A stretch of DNA of 64,000 nucleotides, from the NCBI RefSeq assembly GCF_022808675.1, contig NZ_JAKZKV010000004.1, positions 248,001 through 312,000 on the forward strand, given 5' to 3'. Position 1 is the first letter of the stretch. Every line of letters begins with the position of its first letter. Source of the DNA: Parabacteroides sp. FAFU027 (lineage in GTDB: Bacteria > Bacteroidota > Bacteroidia > Bacteroidales > UBA7332). The notes under the pieces are model-generated. The model was not told the DNA's origin and did no database searches. It saw only the letters and a list, made by a program, of their open reading frames with translations. Of this stretch, positions 33,745-43,800 are shown in pieces. Made by a program: the position numbers and the translations under genes.

Positions 33745-36700
33745 ATGAAAAAAATCTACTTTTCATTACTTGTTGCAGGAATTCTGTTTTGCAATACGAA
33801 TTCTCATGCACAAACCGATCCCGGAACAACCAACCTGACTCATCAATGGACGTTTGATGATGGCACAGCCAAAGATAATGTCGGTATGGCAGATGGAACT
33901 TTGCAGGGCACGGCAACAATCAGCAACAAGGCATTAAATACTACATCCGGAGGATATCTGTCTTTTACAGGATCGGCTCTTGGCGTGAATGCTTATACCG
34001 CTTTGACAACCGAAGTGTGGTTTAAATCTTCCTCCGGACAAAATACAGGCAATACGATGTTGACCTATTTCGGAGATGCAAACGTTTCCGGTTGGATGGG
34101 TACAAATTACATTTTCTCTTCGCCCTCCAATGGAAGCAATTGTCGTTTGGCTATCTCAACAGGAAATACCACTTCGCCCTGGACAGCCGAAACGGGTATT
34201 AACCGTGCAGCCGGTGCAATTGATGATGGCTTGTTGCACCAGTTGGTCTGTGTCATAACTGCGACGAATATCACGATGTACGTGGATGGTGTAAGTGTAG
34301 GCACAGCCACATTAAGCAGTACCAACAAACTGTCGGCAGTAAGTACTGCTAATGCCTTCCTTTGCAAAAGCGGATATACCAGTGACCCAACCTGGAAAGG
34401 GTATGTCAATAAATACAGCCTCTATAATAAAGCACTATCTTCCGATGAGGTTCTCTTCTTATACCAGAAAGGAGCGGAAGCGTCCACATCAATTGATGCA
34501 TCGGTATCTTCATTTTCATTTGATGAAACCTATAAATCAGGATCATTTGCCGTAACCGGTTCCAATCTGACAAACAGCATTACGATTACGGCGCCAACGG
34601 GTATTACGGTAAGCCCGGCTACCCTGGCCTCCAATGCTTCGAATGCGACGGTAACCGTAACCTATGATGGCTCCACAGCTGTGGATGGCAACATCACACT
34701 GACCAGTGGCAGTACAGTGTGGAATATCCCGGTAAAAGCATCTGTCAACAGCTCTTGCTTCACCCCGCTTTATACCACTATTCCGAATCTGATTACCGAT
34801 CCGTATATGAATTCGATTCCCGGTTCGTGGGGGAGTGTAAGCCTGGTAACCGGCTCCGATGTCTATTGCGGAAGTCACTGTGTTAAGATTTCGGGAACAG
34901 CGACCTGTAGTGGTTCGGTTGATACAAAAAGCTTTACCTGGATTCCCAACGCTACCTACCGCATACATGCTAAGGTAAAAACCCTGGACGGCTCATTCAA
35001 CATGGGAATTCAGAATGCCAATGTAGGAGGGGCAAGTGGTGATTATAATATCGCCGTTCCCAATACGAATGGCGTGTGGACAGACTTTGATGCAACCTTC
35101 ACCACCGGTGCGGCTTCTACCACCGGTATGGTATTTTTCAATAACTGCGGTAGTTCGACCGGTCTTACCGGTTATATTGACAACTGGGAGTTGTATGCTA
35201 TCCCAGGAATTTCAACTTCTACGGCTTCCATAGCTTTGGATAAATATATTGTCAGCTCTTCATTTACGGTAACCGGGGTGAATCTTACACAACCCATTAC
35301 CCTGACAGCTCCGGCAGGAGTAACGCTGGATCAAACCTCTCTGGCGGCTAATGTATCCGGTGTAACGGTTCATGTTACCTACGATGGAACCACTTCTGTA
35401 AACGGGAATATTGCATTAACTAGTGGCTCTTATTCTAAGAACATTACTGTGAAAAGCTATAGCAACAGCAGTTATACTCCACTTTATCCCAATGCAACCA
35501 ACCTGATTCCCGATCCATTAATGACCAGCCTGACTAATTTTACCAGTACGGGAACTACAAGTCTTAATACAGATCCTGCATTTTCTTACAGTGGAGTCAG
35601 CAGCGGAAAGGTGACCAATTCGGGTAGTATCATTAAATACCTGACCGGAGTCATGAAACCCAATACGACTTATCGCGTAAAAGCGAAAGTGTATAAATGC
35701 AATCCCGGAAGCGTTACCTATACATTGGATGTCGATCAGGTTGCTCACCCGACAGAATACGCCCTTATCAAAACAGCGTTGGATAGCGCTTGTGCCCTGT
35801 TCAACAAATACACTCCATTGAGTGCAAATATTTATGTCTATTATAATGCCGGAATTCCGACAGCTCAGGCCAGCAATTACGGTAGTATCGGCTTTGGTGC
35901 AAGCACCAGTTATATGTGGGTGGGCACCACGATTCACGAAATGGATCACTATTTCGGTTCGGGAACCAATGCTACCTGGAAAAGTCATGTGGTTAGTGGA
36001 GCCTGGAATGGTACTGTAGCCAATAATCTCCTGAAACAAATCAACAATGATCCGAGTGCCAATATTTCAAGTGATGGAACCCACTTCTGGCCTTACGGTA
36101 TCAATTATCGTTCTGAAATTGAAAACCTGGGAGGACATGATGCCCAGTTACAAGGGCTGATTAATGCTGTGAAGATTGCCAAAGCGATGATCGTGGATGA
36201 TGCCGGATTAGGAACCAACAAGAATCCTGTGGGAATAGGGGTTTCCGGATGGAATGGCTCTGCTGCTGATATTTACAAGGAAGTGACTACTCCGGGTGCA
36301 TGGCAGAATGTTGACTTTACCTTTACTACCGGCACTACTTTGGGCGCAAGCCCAAGTGTTTACTTTAATTCCGGAAGCGGATACATTGATAACTGGGAAA
36401 TGTACGAAGTTCCGCCAGCTGTAATGACATCAGTGCCTTATCTTTCACTCGATGAACTGAATCCTACGGGAAGTTTTAAAGTAACAGGTGCAAACCTTTC
36501 CGGTGGTGCGATTTCGTTGACGGCACCGGCCGGTATTACCCTTTCAGCGTCTAGTCTGCCTAATACTGCGGTTGATTCTGTTGTCACTGTTACCTATGAT
36601 GGCAAAGCGAATTCAACAGGATTTGTAACCCTAAACAATGGCTCGGTTTCAACGAATGTACGGATACTGGCAACTCGCAATATTGACTCATTTACTCCTC

Positions 36701-37401
36701 TCTACGCGAATGCAACCAACCTGATCGGCGATACCTATTTGAATAGTATCTCAAATTTCGGAGGCTGGGGCAATCACATCATCAATACCGATACTTTGTA
36801 TGTGTACGGTGGTAGCCGAAGCGGAAAAGTATGGGGGACCAATGGCGGATCGTTGGATAAAGTGCTGACCGGTGTATTGAAAGCGAATACCAAATATGAA
36901 GTCAGGGCAAAAGTGTATATCATCGGAGGTACATTCCAGTTTGGTATTTACGGATGGAGCGGTTCATCGGCTGACTATACCAAATCAATTAGCGCACAGT
37001 CCGGTTGGCAGACTGTGGACTTCCAGTTTACTACAGGAGCTACACTCGGATCAACACAGGGTATTTTCTTCAATAACTATGGCCTTACCGGACAAGCCGG
37101 GTACATTGACAACTGGGAAATGTATGATCTGTCAACGGTTTCCGCAGTGAATGTGGTGAAACAGCAGAATCAACGGATTTATGCAGTGGATAATGATATT
37201 GTTTCAGAGTTTGAACTGGATAAAGAATCCGATGTGCAGATTGCCGTTTACGATATGCAGGGAAAACTGCTGGTGAAAAGGAGCTATTCGGGTGAAAGCG
37301 GATATAACAGGAATGTAATTGAAGCTCCTCTGCCTAAAGGTATCTATCTTGTAAAAGTTACCTCTGATGAATTTTCAGTATCTAAGAAAATTATCAGATA
37401 G
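33745..37401 (+). CDS. Modular T9SS protein: LamG, sandwich repeats and a nested HExxH domain
   Basis: A 1218-residue secreted protein. Order: signal peptide (1-23); LamG/concanavalin-like domain (about 30-240); then three alternations of an Ig-like unit (A, VTGANLSGGAISLTAPAGIT type) and a carbohydrate-binding-like beta-sandwich (B, ending GYIDNWEMY) at about 250-490, 491-890 and 893-1132; T9SS sorting domain (about 1140-1218, KGIYLVKVTSDEFSVSKKII). The second B unit is interrupted at residues 657-829 by a foreign 173-residue domain containing TTIHEMDHYFGSG, with His731-Glu732 and His735 forming an HExxH zinc-peptidase motif. Position 11 of the motif, His or Asp in metzincins, is Thr; His in THFWPYG downstream might be the third ligand. 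It probably acts at the cell surface. A decayed relative lies at 24179. Confidence 0.85.
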   Translation: MKKIYFSLLVAGILFCNTNSHAQTDPGTTNLTHQWTFDDGTAKDNVGMADGTLQGTATISNKALNTTSGGYLSFTGSALGVNAYTALTTEVWFKSSSGQNTGNTMLTYFGDANVSGWMGTNYIFSSPSNGSNCRLAISTGNTTSPWTAETGINRAAGAIDDGLLHQLVCVITATNITMYVDGVSVGTATLSSTNKLSAVSTANAFLCKSGYTSDPTWKGYVNKYSLYNKALSSDEVLFLYQKGAEASTSIDASVSSFSFDETYKSGSFAVTGSNLTNSITITAPTGITVSPATLASNASNATVTVTYDGSTAVDGNITLTSGSTVWNIPVKASVNSSCFTPLYTTIPNLITDPYMNSIPGSWGSVSLVTGSDVYCGSHCVKISGTATCSGSVDTKSFTWIPNATYRIHAKVKTLDGSFNMGIQNANVGGASGDYNIAVPNTNGVWTDFDATFTTGAASTTGMVFFNNCGSSTGLTGYIDNWELYAIPGISTSTASIALDKYIVSSSFTVTGVNLTQPITLTAPAGVTLDQTSLAANVSGVTVHVTYDGTTSVNGNIALTSGSYSKNITVKSYSNSSYTPLYPNATNLIPDPLMTSLTNFTSTGTTSLNTDPAFSYSGVSSGKVTNSGSIIKYLTGVMKPNTTYRVKAKVYKCNPGSVTYTLDVDQVAHPTEYALIKTALDSACALFNKYTPLSANIYVYYNAGIPTAQASNYGSIGFGASTSYMWVGTTIHEMDHYFGSGTNATWKSHVVSGAWNGTVANNLLKQINNDPSANISSDGTHFWPYGINYRSEIENLGGHDAQLQGLINAVKIAKAMIVDDAGLGTNKNPVGIGVSGWNGSAADIYKEVTTPGAWQNVDFTFTTGTTLGASPSVYFNSGSGYIDNWEMYEVPPAVMTSVPYLSLDELNPTGSFKVTGANLSGGAISLTAPAGITLSASSLPNTAVDSVVTVTYDGKANSTGFVTLNNGSVSTNVRILATRNIDSFTPLYANATNLIGDTYLNSISNFGGWGNHIINTDTLYVYGGSRSGKVWGTNGGSLDKVLTGVLKANTKYEVRAKVYIIGGTFQFGIYGWSGSSADYTKSISAQSGWQTVDFQFTTGATLGSTQGIFFNNYGLTGQAGYIDNWEMYDLSTVSAVNVVKQQNQRIYAVDNDIVSEFELDKESDVQIAVYDMQGKLLVKRSYSGESGYNRNVIEAPLPKGIYLVKVTSDEFSVSKKIIR

Positions 37402-37434
37402 GGTAGAAACAGATATATTTTGATGTATGTATAG

Positions 37435-37472
37435 CCGGATATAAACTGGGAAGGTTTATATCCGGTTTTTTT
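37435..37472 (+). terminator. Terminator of the 1218-residue protein gene
   Basis: CCGGATATAAAC and GTTTATATCCGG form a perfect 12-bp stem with a 7-nt loop, followed by seven T residues. Confidence 0.88.
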
Positions 37473-37503
37473 ATGGAAACAGGTGGGGGCACCCTCATTA
37501 TCC

Positions 37504-37549
37504 AATAAAAAACCGGCTTGAAAAACTAAAGCGTTTATCAAGCCGGTTT
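37504..37549 (-). terminator. Terminator of the GH27 gene
   Basis: AAACCGGCTTGA (37510-37521) and TCAAGCCGGTTT (37538-37549) form a 12-bp stem. On the minus strand it is followed by a T-run. It faces the plus-strand terminator of the convergent gene. Confidence 0.82.
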
Positions 37550-37569
37550 ATATTTTTGAAAGTCTCTGT

Positions 37570-40392
37570 TTACAGTGTTTTGATGATAATGACCTGATTA
37601 CCGGACTTTACTTTAATGATGACCACTCCGGTTTGCCGGATGGGCATGGTGTCGGTTTGCGCTTTCGTGTAGCTCAATAGTTGTCCCTGTGTATTGAACA
37701 GTGTAACTTCATCACCGGGATTTAAACCAGTCAGATAACTGCGGTTCTCATTCCGGACTACCTTCAGGTTAGAAGTTTCGACTTTGGTTACCGCCGAAGA
37801 AATATTCTTTACTTCGATGGAAATGCTGTTGGAAGTTTGCGGTGCATAGATAGCATTTCCACTATATTTTGCAGTGAAGGAGTGTGTGCCAAGGCCCAAT
37901 GAACAGGCGGTATAAGTTGCCTTTCCGCTATTATCAACCGGCAAAACGCCAACTACCGTATCGTTATGATAGACGACAAATGAGCCAGTCGGTATAGCGG
38001 TTGCACTACCTGTTTTTTGAACTGAAAGATTCAGCAGAACAGTATCCCCCTGGTGCACCTGAGCCGAAGCTACATTCAGGCTAACACCGGTTTCGTATGA
38101 GCGATTCAGTGCTGAAATGCGATAAAGTTTAGCTCCGTGATTATTAACCGCAGGGACAAACTGTGTTCCCGAGAATGTGCCGCTATCTTTCCTGGCCCAC
38201 ATATCCCGAATCAGGCAATTTCCTGTAAAACCGAGCTGATTCAAATCGACCGGCATGGATGCCACGGAAGTATTTGCCGGGTCTTGCGTGAAGGCCATAA
38301 ATTCAACCGAAACACCATTGGCTGCAGAAAGCACCTCGTCATCAAATCCGCAGAAAGATTTAAAGGTCGTGTATCCGGCAGGAAGACTAAACTGGATGGT
38401 CGAATAAGCGTTAACCCCGTATCCATTAGTGTATGTTTTTCCATTTACCGTAAGCGTATTGCCATTGAGACTCTTGTTGGTATGCACCATATCCCAACCG
38501 CTGGTTGCACTGACCGGAGTCAACGTGGTTAGTTTTAACGAGTCTCCGTTGGGCTTGTATATTGTAGGATTAATCCAGTCGGCGTGGTCGTAATTGTAGT
38601 TATCCCCTGCATCGGTTACCACCAGGTAAAGTTTGGTCGCTCCGGTAATATCGGCTGAAATGGTTTTACCGGCACGCTGGTTGGTGCGGCTGATTCTCCC
38701 TGAATTCGCTATCGCTTTATTCACATCCACGTTACGCACAGTAGGGTCCTGGTTGGCAACGGCAAATTCCACGGTTGCGCCACCGGTCTGGTCAGTACCT
38801 CCTTTATCCAATCCGGCAAAGGCTTTGAATCGGGTGTAACCGGTCGGTATCGGGAAGAAGATGGCCGATTTGGAGTGGGTTCCAATTCCATTGGCAAAAG
38901 AAACACCTTTGACTGTTAATGTTCCACCGGAAATACTTTTGTTTTTAGTTACGGTACCCCAGCCGGCTGTTGCATATTCCCAGGTCATGTCAGTCAGCTT
39001 GAGCGAATCGCCGTTATCTTTGTAGAGGGTCGGATTTACCCAATCGGCGTGGTCATTGGAATAGCCGTCCCCGCCATCATTTACAATCAGAAAAAGTTGA
39101 GTGGTTCCCTGGGGCAGCGGAATATCAATATTTACACCATAGTTGTCGGTCAGTCGTGAAATAGTTCCGCTTCGGTAAAGCAGGTTTTTGGTACTGATAA
39201 ATCCGTCCCCACCGTTGTTGAACAGGGCAACGAATTTATCGCCGTTATTCGGGTCATCAGCAGTCCAGGCCACCTGGTCATTGGCGTTAAACCACTGTTG
39301 GTTATTCACAGATGACTTATGCATGGCCAGTACCTCATCGTTCGTAATCAGGGCTTTGGTAAATGCAGTATTGTCAGGCAGGTTACCGCCGAACATCAAT
39401 GGTGATTTGAAAATAGTCCATAGGGTCATCAGAGTATATTGCTCATCCTGGGTAAAATTCGTATAGCGATTGGTGGCACGTTCTCCGCGTATAAATTTCC
39501 CCAACGGAAGCATATCAGCATCGGGCCATGTTCCGGGTGCGATGTAAGGAGCCCATCTGTTGCACACATTAAACTGGTAATTCAACTGGCTCCAGTTGTC
39601 CCAGAAATCATCCACGGTGCGCCACATATTGGCATGCGTACGTACATGGTCATATTGTTCGACAGGAGTTTCTCCGGGAGACATACTCAGTACGATAGGT
39701 CGTCCTGTACGGTTAATGGCTTTGCGTATCATGTTGATTTCATCGGTGTGGTAAGGGCGGGAAAGGTCATCCACCTTTACAAAATCCACGCCCCAAGAAG
39801 CATACAGTTCGAATAAGGAGTTGTAATACTCCTGTGCCCCTGCATTGGCAGCCAGCACGGTGTAGTTGTCCTGCAACCAGGTACACTGGTCGGCTGTGGT
39901 ATAGATATTGGCTGCTGTTTTTCCATTACCGTCCTTAATCGGCAGATTATTGGTTACGGCAATCTTCGGCACACCACGCATGATGTGAATCCCGAATTTA
40001 AGACCTTTGCTGTGAATGTAATCAGCCAGCGGTTTGAATCCTGCGCCATTGGCTGCCGATGGGAAACGTGTTGGCGACGGCATGTAACGGCCATACTGGT
40101 CATAGACAAATGTGGAATTAGCATAGGCATTGTAGGTTCCGGTAGTCTGGTTATCGACATACCAGCGGATGTCCACGATTACATATTCCCAACCGTACTG
40201 TTTCAGGTTGGTGGCCATGTAATCGGCATTGGCTTTTACTTCCGACTCTACGACGGAGGGGCCATAACAATCCCAACTGTTCCATCCCATTGGAGGTTTG
40301 AGTGCCCAGGTTTGAAACTTCAGCTCTTTGCCCGTCTGGGCATTGATTAGCATTGAAAATAAGAGAAGGCAAAAGGTAAGATTTTTCTTCAT
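37570..40392 (-). CDS. GH27 alpha-galactosidase with two nested NPCBM modules and T9SS tail
   Basis: A 940-residue secreted enzyme. Order: signal peptide (1-19); GH27 barrel (about 30-385) starting LKPPMGWNSWDCYG, with nucleophile Asp208 in DFVKVDD and acid/base Asp262 in WRTVDDFWDNW; first strands of the C-terminal sandwich (about 386-425, KFVALFNNGGDG); two NPCBM-type modules (about 425-550 and 580-705, each with NDHADWVNPT/YDHADWINPT and GIGTHSKS/GYGVNAYS); the rest of the sandwich (about 712-762, PVDLNQLGFTGNCLIRDMW); an Ig-like domain (about 765-865); T9SS sorting domain (about 870-940). It would release alpha-D-galactose. The two modules interrupt the catalytic accessory sandwich. It is divergent from the beta-L-arabinofuranosidase gene. 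Confidence 0.93.
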   Translation of the reverse strand: MKKNLTFCLLLFSMLINAQTGKELKFQTWALKPPMGWNSWDCYGPSVVESEVKANADYMATNLKQYGWEYVIVDIRWYVDNQTTGTYNAYANSTFVYDQYGRYMPSPTRFPSAANGAGFKPLADYIHSKGLKFGIHIMRGVPKIAVTNNLPIKDGNGKTAANIYTTADQCTWLQDNYTVLAANAGAQEYYNSLFELYASWGVDFVKVDDLSRPYHTDEINMIRKAINRTGRPIVLSMSPGETPVEQYDHVRTHANMWRTVDDFWDNWSQLNYQFNVCNRWAPYIAPGTWPDADMLPLGKFIRGERATNRYTNFTQDEQYTLMTLWTIFKSPLMFGGNLPDNTAFTKALITNDEVLAMHKSSVNNQQWFNANDQVAWTADDPNNGDKFVALFNNGGDGFISTKNLLYRSGTISRLTDNYGVNIDIPLPQGTTQLFLIVNDGGDGYSNDHADWVNPTLYKDNGDSLKLTDMTWEYATAGWGTVTKNKSISGGTLTVKGVSFANGIGTHSKSAIFFPIPTGYTRFKAFAGLDKGGTDQTGGATVEFAVANQDPTVRNVDVNKAIANSGRISRTNQRAGKTISADITGATKLYLVVTDAGDNYNYDHADWINPTIYKPNGDSLKLTTLTPVSATSGWDMVHTNKSLNGNTLTVNGKTYTNGYGVNAYSTIQFSLPAGYTTFKSFCGFDDEVLSAANGVSVEFMAFTQDPANTSVASMPVDLNQLGFTGNCLIRDMWARKDSGTFSGTQFVPAVNNHGAKLYRISALNRSYETGVSLNVASAQVHQGDTVLLNLSVQKTGSATAIPTGSFVVYHNDTVVGVLPVDNSGKATYTACSLGLGTHSFTAKYSGNAIYAPQTSNSISIEVKNISSAVTKVETSNLKVVRNENRSYLTGLNPGDEVTLFNTQGQLLSYTKAQTDTMPIRQTGVVIIKVKSGNQVIIIKTL

Positions 40393-40867
40393 GGTATTAT
40401 GTGATTAAGACAGAAAAATATACTACTGAGAACCGGTTAAACGTGTTTATTGCCACTTTGGCTCAGAGACCAGTTCTGCGTTCAAAAGGATTCTTACAAA
40501 CGTACTGATTATACATCCTAATCAGGTGGCGTATTTCAGTCATTTACCCGTCATAAATTGGTCAAAGCACAATCCGGGAGAGCCTCTGAAAAACGATTCA
40601 GACACCACTGTACTTACAAATTTATAGTTGTACCGTTTCGACTGCCCCAGTTTGACTTCACCGATTTATCGATACCCATTAAGGATCGCTATGATAATTT
40701 GTTCTTACAATTTGTCGCTTTTATCGGGTAGTGAAGGCTGTTTTAGATGTTCAAAACCGGGGAATGACAATATTGTCCACCTTTATTGAAAGAAATAGCC
40801 TCGTAATAATCAGGAATATCCTCTATATTTGTCAATAAGAGCTTATTAACCAATCTATCATACCTAC
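40393..40867. promoter_or_regulatory. Divergent promoter region between GH27 and the beta-L-arabinofuranosidase
   Basis: A 475-bp spacer between two divergent T9SS enzyme genes. -7-like boxes are TATATTTG on the plus strand (40824-40831) and TACGTTTG on the minus strand (40497-40504). No clear -33 TTTG at standard spacing was found for either. No gene is seen. Confidence 0.45.
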
Positions 40868-43800
40868 ATGAAAAAAACGAATCTTTTCGTGCTGAGCTGT
40901 CTGCTCGGTCTCCTCTCCGGAGTACATGCCCAGACCAGCTACACCAGTAAGATTACCAACCCCAGTTTTGAAACGGGAAGCGGAACCGGATGGACATGGT
41001 CCGGAACAACCGGTTATGCCTGGATAGGTCCCAACACGGACGGTGATGCAACCAAAGACGGCTCATACATCAACGGCCTCTGGAACAGCAGTATCGGTGA
41101 TGCCGAATGTGCTCAAACCATTACCGGACTTCCGGCAGGTTATTACAAAGTGACCGCACTGGTCACCGTCAGCACCAACCGCCTGACCAATCAGCGACTG
41201 TTCGTTACTTCGGGAGGAACTACAAAATCAATGCTTTACGGTCCGTCAACCCATACTGCCTATTCAGCGGCCAATCTGACAAAACTGGGTGCAACGGAAA
41301 CCTATTCCTTCGGTGGCTATTCGGAGTCTTCGGCTGAAAACGGACCATTCTATAAACTATCGGTGGTCAAACAGGTTACAGATGGTTCCCTGACTCTCGG
41401 TATCCGCGTTAGTGGCAAGTCAACCACCAAAGGGTATGATTTCTCCTATACAACCAAAGGGGATGCCGGATTCTTTAAGTTCGACAATTTTACGCTGACT
41501 GAAGTTTCAAACGTGGCAACTCTGGATTATATCTCATTGAACAGTGGTTTCCTGGATGTGACATTTAATCCGGGTACGTTGACCTATACCGCAACTTTTC
41601 CCGATGGTGTTACTTCAATTACACCTTCGGTAATTCCGACCGTTGAAGGTGTGACTGTCACAGGAACAGGAGCCGTGGATGTTTCTTCCGGTAGCGGCGG
41701 CTCGACCATTACCGTTACGGCACTGGATGGAACAACTCAGAAGACCTATACCATCAACTACAAGAAAGAGGTCACCGACCCGAGCGCACAGCAAGCTAAG
41801 CTTTATACCAACGAGTTTCCGTTGAGCGATGTTACCTTGCTGGATGGTCCCTTTAAGCATGCCCGTGATCTCAATATCCAGACTATTCTGAAATACGATG
41901 TAAACCGCTTACTGGCCCCTTACCGTAAAGAGGCCGGCCTGACAGCAAAAGGAACCAGCTACGCCAACTGGATTGGTCTGGATGGACACATCGGAGGGCA
42001 CTATCTGACTGCATTAGCTATCAACTATGCCGCAAAGGGAGATACAGCCTGCAAGCGATTGATGGATTATGTGGTGTCCGAGTTGAAAACCTGTCAGGAT
42101 GCCAATGGCGTAAATAATGCCTCATGGGGTGTCGGTTACGCAGGTGGTGTTCCTTCCAGCGCATCCGTATGGTCAACATTTAAGACAGGTGATTTTACCA
42201 GCTTCAATGCAGCCTGGGTGCCCTGGTATAATTTGCATAAAACATACGCCGGCCTGCGTGATGCCTGGCTGTATGGCAGCAATACTACTGCAAAAACCGT
42301 ATTCTTAGCATTCTGTGACTGGGCCATCAATATCACATCTGCCCTTACCGATACTCAAATGGAGACCATGCTGAATATAGAACACGGCGGTATGAATGAG
42401 ATTTTTGCCGATGCTTACCAGATGACCGGCAATGCCAAATACCTCACTGCTGCGAAACGTTTTTCACACAAAGTGATATTGAACAGTATGGCGGCCAAAA
42501 CAGACAATCTCGATGATAAACATGCAAATACACAAGTACCGAAAGCTGTCGGATTTCAGCGCATTGCCGAAGTGTCGAAAGATGCCACTTATACCACAGC
42601 GGCCCAGTATTTCTGGCAAACGGTAACCTCCAACCGTTCTCTGGCATCAGGTGGTAACAGCCGAAAAGAATATTTCCCGGCAGCCTCAGCCTGCAGCGAT
42701 TATGTCAATGTGCCGGAAGGTCCGGAGTCATGTAACACCAATAACATGCTCAAACTGACCGAAGACCTTTTTCGCATCAGTCCGCAGGCAAAATATACCG
42801 ACTTCTACGAGCGTGCCCTGTACAATCATATTCTTTCGACCCAGCATCCGGATCATGGCGGTTTTGTCTATTTTACACCGGCCCGTCCCCGTCATTACCG
42901 GGTTTATTCGGCACCTAACCAGGCCATGTGGTGTTGTGTGGGAACCGGAATGGAAAATCACGGGAAATACGGAGAGTTTATTTATACGCACAGCCAGGAT
43001 TCGTTGTATCTGAACCTCTTCGTTGCATCGGAACTCAACTGGAAAGATAAAGGTGTGAAAGTTCGCCAGACCACCTCTTTTCCCGAAGAAGAAAAGACCA
43101 AACTGGTGATTACCGCGGATGCCCCGAAAGCATTTACCCTGATGGTTCGTTCTCCGAAATGGGTGAAAGCCGGAGCACTGAAGATTGTAGTCAATATCGA
43201 TACGTTGTCTATAATCTCAGTTCCGCAAAGCTATATCGGAATTAACCGTACCTGGAGTAACGGGGATTCTGTCCGCATCCTGTTGCCGGTGCAGAATACC
43301 ATCGAGCAGATGCCGAATGTTTCATCGTATGTGGCTATCATGCACGGCCCGGTATTATTGGGCGCCAAAACCGGCACTGAAGACCTGACCGGTCTGGTAG
43401 CTGATGACAGCCGCTGGGGACACATTGCCAATGGAACGCTTTTACCATTGGATAAGGCTCCGGTTATTGTTAGCGACCGGACTTCCATTCCGACGAAGCT
43501 TGTTCCGGTTGCCGGAAAACCGTTGAATTTTACCGCAAAAGCATTGTTTGTGACCAAAGCGGATTCGGCATTGGTACTTGAGCCATTTTACAAAATCCAC
43601 GATTCCCGTTACATGATGTACTGGATGGCATTGACTAAAGCCCAATACCAGGCTGTACTGGATAGTGTGGCGGCAGCTCAGGCGGCAGCGCTTCAACTGG
43701 AAGCCCGTACCGTGGATAAAGTGGCTCCGGGAGAACAACAACCGGAAGTGGACCACAAGCTGCAATGTACCAACTCTTACACAGGCAGCTACCAGAATGA

